A program made the translations under genes and the position numbers. 64,000 bases of DNA from Chitinophaga pinensis (GTDB taxonomy: Bacteria > Bacteroidota > Bacteroidia > Chitinophagales > CAMDFR01): NCBI GenBank assembly GCA_945897725.1, contig CAMDFR010000001.1:204665-268664 (forward strand), read 5' to 3'. This document shows, piece by piece, positions 18,279 to 27,098 of this stretch. Position 1 is the stretch's first letter; each line of letters opens with the position of its first letter. Under the pieces are notes generated by a model. It saw nothing but the letters and a program-made list of their open reading frames with translations, did not search any database and had not been told where the DNA came from.

Positions 18279-18520
18279 GTCATTCCTTTTCTTCCATTTT
18301 TATCGATAGATTCGTATTGATTGTGCATCAGCTGAAAGCTAGGTAAACATTAATAAATCGGCAAAAGATCGTCTCTCAAAAAAAGAAGCAGGAAGAAAAG
18401 CACCTGAGTAGGATTTTGGCACTAATACAACATAGATGTCTGCCTTTAAAAAAGCATAGCTCAGTTCTTCAACTGGCGTATTCATTGAGATTACAATCGT
18501 TTGAAGCTCTTTTTTCTACA
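18251..18520 (-). pseudogene. Possible frameshifted gene relic
   Basis: The 253 bases between the kinase and the MFS gene are not empty. On the minus strand 18339-18485 encodes 48 residues beginning MNTPVEELSYAFLKADIYV and ending FADLLMFT. Shifting frame near 18341 continues with LPSFQLMHNQYESIDKNGRK up to a stop at 18251, inside the end of the kinase gene. The two pieces read like ordinary protein and would join by a single frameshift, which suggests the 3' end of a decayed gene. I do not recognise the family. Confidence 0.3.
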
Positions 18521-18531
18521 GGCTTTTGAAA

Positions 18532-19764
18532 TTACAAATCTAATGTACGAAGTTTTTTCGCTCGCCAATATGTTACCGAGACAACAGCTATAGTCATACA
18601 TCCACCAAACACAATAGAAGGAACCAATCCTAAGAGGCGGGCTGCTGTACCACTCTCCATCATTCCTATTTCGTTACTACTTCCAATAAAAATTTTATTC
18701 ACAGCCTCAATACGTCCACGCATGTGATCGGGAGAAAAAAGAGGCACAATACTACTTCTTATAACAACGCTAACGCCATCAAACATGCCACTCAACATCA
18801 GAAAGAAAAAACAGAGATAAATATTGCGGCTTATGCCGAATAAAATAGTGCAGATTCCGAAACCCGCGACGCAGAACATCAATATTTTTCCAGCCCTCCA
18901 TCGTGGTGGATTATACGCCAAAAAAAGAGACACAAGCACAATACCAACTGAAGGAGCGGCCCTTAGCAGACCGAATTGAAAAGCACCGACATGTAGTATT
19001 TTGTCTGCGAATGCAGGCAAGATAGCCACAGCTCCTCCAAATAAAACAGCAAACATATCTAATGCCAAGGCCGCCAAAAGAATCTCGTTCTTGAACACGA
19101 AATCGACACCAGCAAAGAGCGATACAAAAATACTTTCCTTGCTCGTTTGTTTAGGTGGATTGGGAATCTTCTCTATTTGCAATATTTTGAATAAGCCTAT
19201 AATGGATAAGGCTACCACTATAAGATAAGAGTTTGCCGTACCAATACTGGCACAAAGAACACCACCTACTGCACAACCCACGATACTTGCAAAGTAGAAA
19301 GTGATGCTGCCAATAGTGGAGGCATAAACTAATTCTTCTTTTTTTACTAATTGAGGAATCAAAGCCCCCTGTGCAGGTGCTAAGAAACCTCTTGATAAGC
19401 CGGCAACAGCAATGATTGCATAGATAGGTAAGACACCATAGTTTTTAAAAATAACTGCACCATAAAAACTAATGATTGCTAACAAAAGAGCACAAAAAAG
19501 ATAGAGTAGATTTGATGCAAAAACTATTTTCTTTCGATTGTAAAGGTCTGCAAGATGACCACCAAATAGACTCGTCGCTATGAATGGCAAGGCTTCTGCC
19601 AGTCCAACCAAGCCCAACGAAAACTCGCTTTTAGTGATGTCGTATACTTGCCATCCAACAACGACTGCTTGTATTCCAATTCCCAATACTAAAAACAATC
19701 TAGCCATTATAAATGCTCGATAATTTTTTATCTGTAGAATTTGGAACGCTGAATTTTTCAACAA
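18532..19764 (-). CDS. MFS transporter (MFS_3/enterobactin-exporter-like)
   Basis: A 410-residue inner-membrane protein with about 12 hydrophobic segments. The N-terminal motif FQILQIKNYRAFIMARLFLVL and the loop FGGHLADLYNRKKIV (the MFS A-motif G-x-L-a-D-r-x-x-r-K/R) place it in the MFS_3 group. That group includes drug and siderophore exporters and many uncharacterised Bacteroidota transporters. The second half has DHMRGRIEAVNKIFIGSSNE, the equivalent C-terminal motif. Substrate unknown. It is followed on the same strand by the possible relic and preceded by ridA. Confidence 0.88.
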   Translation of the reverse strand: MLKNSAFQILQIKNYRAFIMARLFLVLGIGIQAVVVGWQVYDITKSEFSLGLVGLAEALPFIATSLFGGHLADLYNRKKIVFASNLLYLFCALLLAIISFYGAVIFKNYGVLPIYAIIAVAGLSRGFLAPAQGALIPQLVKKEELVYASTIGSITFYFASIVGCAVGGVLCASIGTANSYLIVVALSIIGLFKILQIEKIPNPPKQTSKESIFVSLFAGVDFVFKNEILLAALALDMFAVLFGGAVAILPAFADKILHVGAFQFGLLRAAPSVGIVLVSLFLAYNPPRWRAGKILMFCVAGFGICTILFGISRNIYLCFFFLMLSGMFDGVSVVIRSSIVPLFSPDHMRGRIEAVNKIFIGSSNEIGMMESGTAARLLGLVPSIVFGGCMTIAVVSVTYWRAKKLRTLDL

Positions 19765-19831
19765 AGATTATTGTATTTGAATAAGAAAAAGAGACTGGTG
19801 TGATGACCTAGAGTGAATGCCTAATGCTATT

Positions 19832-20212
19832 TCAAACTAGGGCAATAACAGAAATTTCGACATTTACTCCTTTGGGTAATTTAGAGACCTCTACCGTTTC
19901 TCTAGCTGGGAAAGGTTCTGTAAAAAAACGACCATAGATCTCGTTGATTGTAGCAAAATTATTCATGTCAGAAATGAAGATGGTGCTCTTTAGCACATTA
20001 GAAAAATGAGTACCTGCCTCAGATAATATGGCTTCAATATTCTTAAGGACCATTGTTGTTTCCGCTTCTATAGAATCCAAAACCAATTCACCATTGCTTG
20101 GGTCAATGGCAATTTGACCAGAAACAAAGAGTAAATTGCCTGCTTTCACCGCTTGATTATATGGTCCAATGGGTGCTGGTGCCTTGCTGCTGTTGATTAT
20201 TTCTTTTGACAT
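19832..20212 (-). CDS. ridA: RidA family reactive intermediate (enamine/imine) deaminase
   Basis: A 126-residue cytosolic protein of normal RidA length. Family marks are APAPIGPYNQAV at the N terminus, LLFVSGQIAIDP, and FPARETVEVSKLPKGVNVEI with the substrate-binding Arg104 and Glu120 near the C terminus. The family hydrolyses 2-aminoacrylate and related imines made by PLP enzymes and so protects those enzymes from damage. It forms trimers. A Bacteroidota -7 element lies 37 bases upstream. Confidence 0.93.
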   Translation of the reverse strand: MSKEIINSSKAPAPIGPYNQAVKAGNLLFVSGQIAIDPSNGELVLDSIEAETTMVLKNIEAILSEAGTHFSNVLKSTIFISDMNNFATINEIYGRFFTEPFPARETVEVSKLPKGVNVEISVIALV

Positions 20213-20248
20213 TCTTATGGCTTTACTTGATTAATGATTAATTTCGTG

Positions 20249-20256
20249 CAAAAGTA
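20249..20256 (-). promoter_or_regulatory. Putative -7 element (TACTTTTG) of ridA
   Basis: The plus strand reads CAAAAGTA, the reverse complement of TAnnTTTG, 37 bases before the ridA start. It lies in the 61-base divergent gap with the 20274 gene. No clear -33 partner. Confidence 0.4.
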
Positions 20257-20273
20257 AATGTAATTAAAGAATA

Positions 20274-20963
20274 ATGAATATTTTCATCACGGGAGAAGAC
20301 AGAAGATTTGAAGAGTTGAGAGATAAACTCATGAAAGACAACTTTGATATTATTAGATTTGATGATGCAGAAGAGGACATAGAAGAACTCGAAACGGCTG
20401 ATGTCATTTTCGATTTAAACTTTGATGATGACGCTTCAAATCTTGCCGTTTATGCCACGCTAAAAGACAAAATTGTTTTTGTAAGTGCTGTTAAAAACTC
20501 CTTAGCTGAAGCGCTTTATCTATTGGACTCAAAATTAAAGTGCAAGCTTTTCGGCATGAATGCATTGCCCACTTTTTTGAATAGAAGTAGATGGGAAATT
20601 AGCCTACATTATAAGTTTCATAATCAAGATTTGATTGACATTACTTCCAAACTAGGAGTAGAATATGACACCGTAGAAGATCGAGTTGGGATGGTAAGCC
20701 CCAGAATTTTGTTTATGATAATCAATGAAGCATGCTATACGCTGCAGGAAGGAACCGCTGCGGTGAACGATATTGATATAGCCATGAAGTTAGGAACGAA
20801 TTATCCTTTAGGACCTTTCGAATGGTGCGATAAAATTGGTATTAATGAAGTATTTGAAACCTTGGTTGCTATTTATGAAGACACTAAAGATGAGAGATAT
20901 AAAATTTGTCCCTTGCTAAAATCTAAATACTTAAAAAACCAGCCGTTTTATAAACTAAAATGA
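20274..20963 (+). CDS. 3-hydroxyacyl-CoA dehydrogenase-like protein lacking the catalytic motif
   Basis: A 229-residue protein. Residues about 135-205 match the C-terminal domain of 3-hydroxyacyl-CoA dehydrogenases (RVGMVSPRILFMIINEACY, then DIDIAMKLGTNYPLGPFEW). The N-terminal half is a shortened Rossmann-like region (MNIFITGEDRRFEELRDKL) without a GxGxxG loop. The family's catalytic His motif (HFFNP) is replaced by GMNALPTF. It is therefore probably not a working dehydrogenase; a binding or regulatory role is possible. It overlaps the next gene by 4 bases, and the three genes to 23177 probably form one operon. Confidence 0.78.
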   Translation: MNIFITGEDRRFEELRDKLMKDNFDIIRFDDAEEDIEELETADVIFDLNFDDDASNLAVYATLKDKIVFVSAVKNSLAEALYLLDSKLKCKLFGMNALPTFLNRSRWEISLHYKFHNQDLIDITSKLGVEYDTVEDRVGMVSPRILFMIINEACYTLQEGTAAVNDIDIAMKLGTNYPLGPFEWCDKIGINEVFETLVAIYEDTKDERYKICPLLKSKYLKNQPFYKLK

Positions 20964-22276
20964 TATTAATTTATACAGACAAAATCACCAACAGACTAGC
21001 ATATACACTAGATACTGTATTCAAAGGAATTCTTAGAAGCGATTATAAAATAACCTCTGACAAAATTATATTCCAACATTCAGATCTTCCAAAACTTTCT
21101 TATACCAACACCCCAATTGCAGATGAGATATTTATCAAATCGAGCACCTTGCTTTTTGAAAAAGATATTGAGCCACAAACGATTCAAACAAGGGACTTAA
21201 ATGGTATACGACTCATTTTTGCCCATGACTTTTTACAATCTAACTTACCTTTTGATCCCTTTGCTGCTATTTTTTATTTAATAAGTCGATATGAAGAATA
21301 TCTCCCATCAAAGAAAGATCAACATGGTAGATTTGACGCATTGAATAGCATAGCCTACAAAGAAGGCTTCCTAGAAACACCGGTGGTTGATTATTATGCC
21401 CTATTTATTCGTCAACTATTTATTGAAAAATATCCTGAGCTTCCTTTACCAAAAAGAAAGTTTCGTTTCACGCCCACTTTTGATATCGATAATGCCTTTG
21501 CCTATTTGCATAAAGGCTTTTGGAGAGGCTTTTTTGCCATCATTAAAAATGTGCTGAGTCTTGAATTTAAGGCAATAGGGAAACGAATCAGCGTGCTGAA
21601 TAGAAAACAAAAAGACCCATATGATTCATTTGAATGGATGAAAGACATTCATAAAAAATACAAATTGAGGCCTATCTTATTTTTTCTGTTGGGTGACTAT
21701 GGTAAGTTTGATAAAAACATTCCGCACGACAAGGAAATCATGAATGAATTAATTAACGACTGTTCGGGTTGGGCCGATATAGGAATCCACCCATCCTATC
21801 ATACACCACTACTACCAAATAAGTTAAAAGGAGAAATAAAACGTTTAAACTTGATCTTAAATCAGATTACCACTCGTTCTCGTCAACACTTCTTGAGATT
21901 AATGATGCCTACTGCCTATAGGAACCTACTTCAATCGAGTATTTTGGAAGACTATACCATGGGATATGCGCCATTGATTGGTTTTAGAGCAAGCACCTGT
22001 ACTCCTTTTTACTTTTTTGATATTGAAAAGGATGAAAGAAGCCTATTAAAAATCCATCCCTTTTGTTTTATGGATAGCACCTTGATGTATTATATGATGA
22101 AAGATGAAAAGGTTGCTTTAGAAAAAATCACACAATTTATTGAAGAGATTGATTATGTAGGTGGCACCTTTGTCACACTCTTTCACAATGAAACATTTGT
22201 AAAACAGGAATGGAAAAACCTGTACGAAAATATACTTAAACAAACAGCTACCCATCTTGGTGAAGAAGAAGCGTGA
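20960..22276 (+). CDS. Polysaccharide deacetylase-like protein (DUF7033-type N terminus)
   Basis: A 438-residue protein without an obvious signal peptide. The N-terminal 170 residues resemble the DUF7033 region found in Bacteroidota (FDPFAAIFYLISRYEEYLP, GFLETPVVDYYA). The C-terminal half has a carbohydrate esterase 4-like barrel: RFTPTFDIDNAFA holds the metal-binding/base Asp pair and WADIGIHPSYHTP the metal-binding His pair. It probably removes acyl groups from a cell-envelope sugar; the substrate is unknown. It is translationally coupled to the gene before it (ATGA overlap) and overlaps the next gene by 20 bases. Confidence 0.8.
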   Translation: MILIYTDKITNRLAYTLDTVFKGILRSDYKITSDKIIFQHSDLPKLSYTNTPIADEIFIKSSTLLFEKDIEPQTIQTRDLNGIRLIFAHDFLQSNLPFDPFAAIFYLISRYEEYLPSKKDQHGRFDALNSIAYKEGFLETPVVDYYALFIRQLFIEKYPELPLPKRKFRFTPTFDIDNAFAYLHKGFWRGFFAIIKNVLSLEFKAIGKRISVLNRKQKDPYDSFEWMKDIHKKYKLRPILFFLLGDYGKFDKNIPHDKEIMNELINDCSGWADIGIHPSYHTPLLPNKLKGEIKRLNLILNQITTRSRQHFLRLMMPTAYRNLLQSSILEDYTMGYAPLIGFRASTCTPFYFFDIEKDERSLLKIHPFCFMDSTLMYYMMKDEKVALEKITQFIEEIDYVGGTFVTLFHNETFVKQEWKNLYENILKQTATHLGEEEA

Positions 22277-23177
22277 TATTCTATTTTTGAGAAGATCAGA
22301 GATTGATAGTGTCAAATACAACAAATGCATTCGTGAGGCAAAGAATTCTTTAGCTTATGCATTTTCCTTTTATTTGGATGCTGTTTGCGACGATTGGTCT
22401 GCGTTGATACTAGGCGACTATGAGATGGTGATGCCTTTGCCTCTTCGGAAGAAGTATGGTGTTTTATATGTCTATCCTCCCTTTTTTACCCAACAACTTG
22501 GTGTTTTTTCTAGTGCAGCAATCCCTAACGATATACTTCTTGATTTTATAAGTGATATTCCTAAAGAGGTTCAATTTATACAAACAAATTTGAACTTTGC
22601 TAACCCATGCTCTCAAAATTGTATTGAAAGAAGGAATTTAGTTTTGTCACTTAACCAAACTTATGAAAAACTTCGAAGTGGATATTCAAAAACATTAGAT
22701 AGGAATCTTAAGAAAATCCAATCAATCTCAACAAGCATTGAATCTACAGACGATACAGCAAGATTTCTTGCTTTTTTCAAGATGCATACTTTAGCTAAAA
22801 CTAAAGTGATAAAAAAAGCTGATGTTGTAAAGCTCGAAAGTTTGGTGGATGTACTTATGGCTAACAGCATTGCTAAAATATTTGTTGTAAAGGCAGGCGA
22901 TGAGTGGCTTTCAGCAACATTATTCTTGATCACAAAAGATAGAATCACCAACCTTCTTGTTGCTAATTCTAATAAATATAAAGAGCTGAATAGCTCCTCC
23001 AAATTGCTTGACCATATCATAGAGTTATATGCTAACACGTCGTATCTGCTAGACTTTGAAGGTTCTGAAATAGAAGGTGTGGCTAAATTTTATACTTCGT
23101 TTGGGGCTGCACAACAAAACTATTTTCAGTATACTTTAAATAGATTACCTCTTCTCTTAAGATGGATAAAAGGCTAA
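22257..23177 (+). CDS. GNAT/FemAB-like acyltransferase (tentative)
   Basis: A 306-residue cytosolic protein. DWSALILGDYEMVMPLPLRKKYG near the N terminus and the C-terminal core DEWLSATLFLITKDRITNLL plus SSKLLDHIIELYA resemble the duplicated GNAT folds of FemAB/BioF2-type acyltransferases. These move amino acids or acyl groups to peptidoglycan precursors or sugars. The start is a TTG (or the next codon GTG) inside the preceding gene, so it is probably translationally coupled. A joint role with the upstream deacetylase-like protein in editing a surface glycan is an inference. Its stop overlaps the convergent gene by 4 bases. Confidence 0.6.
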   Translation: MVKKKRDILFLRRSEIDSVKYNKCIREAKNSLAYAFSFYLDAVCDDWSALILGDYEMVMPLPLRKKYGVLYVYPPFFTQQLGVFSSAAIPNDILLDFISDIPKEVQFIQTNLNFANPCSQNCIERRNLVLSLNQTYEKLRSGYSKTLDRNLKKIQSISTSIESTDDTARFLAFFKMHTLAKTKVIKKADVVKLESLVDVLMANSIAKIFVVKAGDEWLSATLFLITKDRITNLLVANSNKYKELNSSSKLLDHIIELYANTSYLLDFEGSEIEGVAKFYTSFGAAQQNYFQYTLNRLPLLLRWIKG

Positions 23178-23941
23178 TTTTTTTTCTGCGGTTTTGGTAC
23201 AAAGGCACTCGTCCTTTTTTTATACGCTTGGTATTTCTCGTTCTCGTCGTATTTTTTTTCTAGCATAGGAATTCCGCTCACCTTTAGAATTAGAAACGTA
23301 ATAACGATAGGTGAGACGATCGTTATAAACCATTTACCAAAGGGAATTGCAACAAAAAAAACACCAATCCAAACGAGCACTTCGCCAAAATAATTTGGAT
23401 GTCTAGAGAACTTCCACAATCCACTTTCAATAAATGTATTTGGATTTAATTCTTTTTTTCTAAAATCTCGTTTCTGCTGATCAGCAATTGCTTCGACAAC
23501 AATTCCAGTCAAGGTAAAAAGCATACCCATATAAATAACAAAAAAAAGTCTATGATCAAAAAAGGGAGCTTGGTTTATAACAATGATTGGTAGTGCAACC
23601 AACAACATGATGAATCCTTGTAGTAAATGTACTTGAAGAAAAGTACGAAGGTAAAAATTCTTTGACCACTCTTTACGCCACTTTGCATATCTGAAATCCT
23701 CTTCCTTTCCAATATTTCGCATGGCTAAAAAGAGAGACAATCTCAATCCCCATATAGTTATGAGACAATTAAAAGCTAATTGAATTGCATGCTTATCTTT
23801 CTGTAACGAATAATTAAGCCAGGCTATACCAACGAACCCAAGTCCCCAAAAAACATCAACAAGACCATTGTTTTTTTGCCAAATACAAACTAAATAACAA
23901 AAGATCATGTAAGCCAAAATAAAAGCAAAGCTTGTTGCCAT
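23174..23941 (-). CDS. DUF1295 (steroid 5-alpha-reductase-like) membrane protein
   Basis: A 255-residue protein with about six membrane helices. The C-terminal signature LWKFSRHPNYFGEVLVWIGVFF is the conserved motif of DUF1295 and of the related isoprenylcysteine methyltransferase and sterol reductase families. The N-terminal helix pair includes NNGLVDVFWGLGFV, also typical. Bacterial members are largely uncharacterised and may reduce or modify lipids. It is 11 bases downstream of a small membrane protein on the same strand, and the two are probably co-transcribed. Confidence 0.85.
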   Translation of the reverse strand: MATSFAFILAYMIFCYLVCIWQKNNGLVDVFWGLGFVGIAWLNYSLQKDKHAIQLAFNCLITIWGLRLSLFLAMRNIGKEEDFRYAKWRKEWSKNFYLRTFLQVHLLQGFIMLLVALPIIVINQAPFFDHRLFFVIYMGMLFTLTGIVVEAIADQQKRDFRKKELNPNTFIESGLWKFSRHPNYFGEVLVWIGVFFVAIPFGKWFITIVSPIVITFLILKVSGIPMLEKKYDENEKYQAYKKRTSAFVPKPQKKN

Positions 23942-23952
23942 AAGAAATCGAC

Positions 23953-24381
23953 TTAAAATTTTGTATTTAATATATGTTCATGCGCGATATACGACTTGAT
24001 GCCTTTAAAATTTTTGTAGCTTATGTAATAATAAAAGTAAATCAACAATTGTGGTACAATGAGCAAGAAAGGAACAAGTTTATAGTTTAGGCATAGGTCA
24101 GTAGCATTCAATAGAACGATAAACAATACATTTATACATCCCATCAGCAGAAGTTTAATTCTCCATGATTTGATAAAACCTTTATCGCCGCCAGAAAGAA
24201 AATGCACCGGAAGACTGATTCCATATTGAAAGGCAGAAAGTGCTAACTGAGAAATACAGAAGAACAAAAATGTGTATTGAATATTGATAGATAGAAGAAG
24301 AATGAGAAGAATAGAATTAATGAACATCAACAAACTCTGAACAAGAAATTCTATTTTTAAAAAGGCTAATGTCGTTTTCAT
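23953..24381 (-). CDS. Small four-helix membrane protein, unknown
   Basis: A 142-residue protein with about four hydrophobic segments (residues 10-33, 35-58, 75-97, 100-118) and a basic/polar tail. I do not recognise a family. It lies just upstream of the DUF1295 gene on the same strand, suggesting a shared membrane role. A possible -7 element (CAAAGTTA on the plus strand, 24469-24476) lies upstream. Confidence 0.6.
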   Translation of the reverse strand: MKTTLAFLKIEFLVQSLLMFINSILLILLLSINIQYTFLFFCISQLALSAFQYGISLPVHFLSGGDKGFIKSWRIKLLLMGCINVLFIVLLNATDLCLNYKLVPFLLIVPQLLIYFYYYISYKNFKGIKSYIAHEHILNTKF

Positions 24382-24527
24382 AACGGTTAAATACTATAAT
24401 TTGAAACAAAAATGACGGCAGAAAGTTTAATGTGACAGTTCTATGACATAGAAACTTTGATATGTAAACAAAGTTAGTTAAATTTCATTTGTAATGAATT
24501 GTTTTTATTACCCTTATTCGAATGATC

Positions 24528-25256
24528 ATGAAAAAAATTACATACCTAGTCGCTATTTTTTTACTTATGCTTGCTACCTCCTCCTTAACATCTGGCAATG
24601 AAAAATCAGAGGAGTCAACAGCAATGTCTCCAGAAAATAATTGTTCAGGTAAATCTGCGAGATCTTCTTCCTGTGATGGTTGTCATAGTGGTTCGGGAAC
24701 GGGTGGACCAATTATAATCATTTATTCTGATGGAAAAAAAAGTCCGACTGAGATGCCCATTGAACAAGGGAGAAACGACGTATTGGTGGTCGACGAATCG
24801 CTTAACAATATTGCCATAGATGCATTGAAAGCGTATTTAGCTTCTCATCATATTCAATTGGTAGGCTCCGAAAAAAATATTGTAAAGAACGAAGAAGCAT
24901 TCTACAATATTCATGGATTGCTTAGCGAGGAAATTCTAAGAAATTTACAAGTGATCAACATTGAATCTCCAATAAAACAATCTATTAGCATTAAAAATCC
25001 TTCTATATCAGGACTTAGCGTGCTTCAAACATCTAAGGATAGAATAAGTTGCCAGATAGAGATGAACATAGAAAGGCAGACAGAATTTTTATTGTTTGAC
25101 ATGACTGGCCAAATACTACAGCAAAATACCTCTATTTTAAGAAAAGGATCTAACAGTATTGATCTAGAGATGATTCAAGAATTGAGTGGTGGTTTTTATG
25201 TACTTCAGGTGAGAAATAGCGAAGATGCAATCTGCACAAAACTATTGATTCCCTAG
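24528..25256 (+). CDS. Secreted CxxCH-motif protein with T9SS type A-like C-terminal domain
   Basis: A 242-residue exported protein. After a signal peptide (about 1-23) comes a Ser/Cys-rich stretch with CSGKSARSSSCDGCHSGSG, which holds one CxxCH motif of the kind that binds c-type haem. No recognisable cytochrome c fold surrounds it. The middle (about 60-150) is unassigned. The last 75 residues resemble a type A sorting domain (TEFLLFDMTGQIL, then LSGGFYVLQV). Whether haem is attached is open; the motif might instead bind metal or form disulfides. The second ATG (24528) is the likelier start. It lies alone between two minus-strand operons. Confidence 0.7.
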   Translation: MKKITYLVAIFLLMLATSSLTSGNEKSEESTAMSPENNCSGKSARSSSCDGCHSGSGTGGPIIIIYSDGKKSPTEMPIEQGRNDVLVVDESLNNIAIDALKAYLASHHIQLVGSEKNIVKNEEAFYNIHGLLSEEILRNLQVINIESPIKQSISIKNPSISGLSVLQTSKDRISCQIEMNIERQTEFLLFDMTGQILQQNTSILRKGSNSIDLEMIQELSGGFYVLQVRNSEDAICTKLLIP

Positions 25257-25257
25257 A

Positions 25258-26034
25258 TTACAATCCTTGGTCCCTGGTAAAAATCCAGCTCGTTTCATTA
25301 CTTAATTTACCGTTATAAGAATAGCCTTCGTCGTTAAAAGATTTCAAATCTGCAGACTTTTCTATTTTGTTTTTAATGATATACGATGACATTAATCCCC
25401 TTGCCTTTTTTGCAAAAAAACCTATGGTTTTATATGTATCTTCTTTCTTTTCTTTGAACTCTATATTTAGCAAAGGGATGGATAACGCTTGTCGATTGAC
25501 CACCTTAAAATATTCTTCAGACGCTAAATTTATCAATGTATTTTCTTTGTGATGCTGAGTTGAAGCATTGATATAGTCGGTGACCACTTTATTCCATATC
25601 TCATATAAATTCTTCGTTCGCCCTACTTGAAGCTTGGTTCCCATTTCTAATCTATATGGTTTTAAAAGGTCGAGTGGCCTGAGATAGCCATGCAATCCTG
25701 AGAGAATGAGCAAGTGTTTTTGGGCAAATGCGAAATCTTTTTCTTTAAAGGTCTCTGCACGAAGACCTAGATAAACATCACCTTTGAATGCCAAGATAGA
25801 TTGTTTCGCATTTTCAGTATCAAAGCTTGCATCCCAATGCTGATAACGTTCTGCATTTAGTTGCGAAAGTTGATCACTGATATCCATTAAAAGGCCAAGT
25901 TTTTTAGGAGAAAATGTTCTCAATTTTTTGATGATGATTTCTGACGTATCCAGATGTTCAGGTATTGTATAGGTCTTGGTGATTGGCTTTGAATCGAAAT
26001 CCAATGTTTTTGCGGGAGAAATAATAACGATCAT
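25258..26034 (-). CDS. yaaA: Peroxide stress protein YaaA (DUF328)
   Basis: A 258-residue cytosolic protein, normal length for the YaaA family. Clear marks are MIVIISPAKTLDFDS at the start, LSGLHGYLRPLDLLKPYRLEMG in the middle, and FFAKKARGLMSSYII near the end. In E. coli YaaA limits iron-dependent DNA and protein damage during hydrogen peroxide stress. The gene starts 12 bases after the asd stop on the same strand, so the two are probably co-transcribed. Confidence 0.94.
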   Translation of the reverse strand: MIVIISPAKTLDFDSKPITKTYTIPEHLDTSEIIIKKLRTFSPKKLGLLMDISDQLSQLNAERYQHWDASFDTENAKQSILAFKGDVYLGLRAETFKEKDFAFAQKHLLILSGLHGYLRPLDLLKPYRLEMGTKLQVGRTKNLYEIWNKVVTDYINASTQHHKENTLINLASEEYFKVVNRQALSIPLLNIEFKEKKEDTYKTIGFFAKKARGLMSSYIIKNKIEKSADLKSFNDEGYSYNGKLSNETSWIFTRDQGL

Positions 26035-26046
26035 ATCTATATTACA

Positions 26047-27036
26047 TTAATGGTTGATCAACTTGTTTTTCACAATGTACTCTGCAATTTGAACTGCATT
26101 GGTAGCCGCTCCTTTTCTTAAGTTGTCGGCAACGATCCAACAGTTTAAGGAATTCAGTTGACTTTCATCTCTACGAATCCGTCCAACAAAAACCTCATCC
26201 TTACCTTCGGCATCAATGGGCATTGGATAAACATTATTCATAGGCTCATCTAAGACAACAACCCCTTCAGATTTAGATAGAATATCTCTTACATCTTGAA
26301 GATCGAATTCGCGTTCAAACTCTATATTTACACTCTCACTGTGGCCTCCTTTTACCGGGATTCTAACTGCTGTGGCCGTTAGTCTTAAGGAATCGGCGCC
26401 CATGATTTTTTTTGTTTCATTTACCATTTTCATTTCTTCCTTGGTGTATCCGTTTTCAAGAAATGAATCTATGTGAGGTAATGCGTTCATATCGATTACA
26501 TGAGGGTAGACTTTTTTACCATCCACATTTTTACGTTCATTCATCATTTGCTTTACCGCATCTTGACCAGTTCCACTTACCGATTGATATGTTGAAACAA
26601 CTACTCTAATTGCCTTATAGACTTTATGAAGTGGATATAAAACCATCACCATTTGGATTGTTGAACAATTTGGATTGGCAATAATTTTATCATTTTCTGT
26701 TAGGATTGCTGCATTGATTTCGGGTACTATCAATTTCTTTTGCATCCTCCATGCACTTGAATTATCAATCACCGTACATCCGACGTCAGCAAATTTTGGC
26801 GCCCATTCCAAGGAAGTATTGCCTCCTGCAGAGAACAATGCAATATCTGGTTTTTTGCTAATACAGTCAGCCATGCTCATAATGGTATAGGCTTTGTCTT
26901 TGTACAAAACTTTCTTTCCAACAGAGTTACTAGAAGCGACCAGGAACAATTCATCAAAAACGAAATTCCTTTCTTCTAATATTCGTAACATCGTATTGCC
27001 AACTAAACCTGTTGCTCCTACAACCGCTAATTTCAT
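26047..27036 (-). CDS. asd: Aspartate-semialdehyde dehydrogenase
   Basis: A 329-residue NADP-dependent enzyme that makes aspartate 4-semialdehyde, the branch point to lysine/diaminopimelate, threonine and methionine. VGATGLVGNTML (residues 6-17) is the nucleotide loop. NPNCSTIQ carries the catalytic Cys124. RIPVKGGHSESV carries the acid/base His (about 246). It belongs to the Gram-positive-like branch common in Bacteroidota. It is the first gene of an asd-yaaA pair and divergent from the lamin-tail gene with a 62-base gap. Confidence 0.95.
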   Translation of the reverse strand: MKLAVVGATGLVGNTMLRILEERNFVFDELFLVASSNSVGKKVLYKDKAYTIMSMADCISKKPDIALFSAGGNTSLEWAPKFADVGCTVIDNSSAWRMQKKLIVPEINAAILTENDKIIANPNCSTIQMVMVLYPLHKVYKAIRVVVSTYQSVSGTGQDAVKQMMNERKNVDGKKVYPHVIDMNALPHIDSFLENGYTKEEMKMVNETKKIMGADSLRLTATAVRIPVKGGHSESVNIEFEREFDLQDVRDILSKSEGVVVLDEPMNNVYPMPIDAEGKDEVFVGRIRRDESQLNSLNCWIVADNLRKGAATNAVQIAEYIVKNKLINH

Positions 27037-27098
27037 ATTCTACAATAAATTTAGGCGAAATTAAGACATGTTATTTAACTTTACAGTAATTTCGTTAT

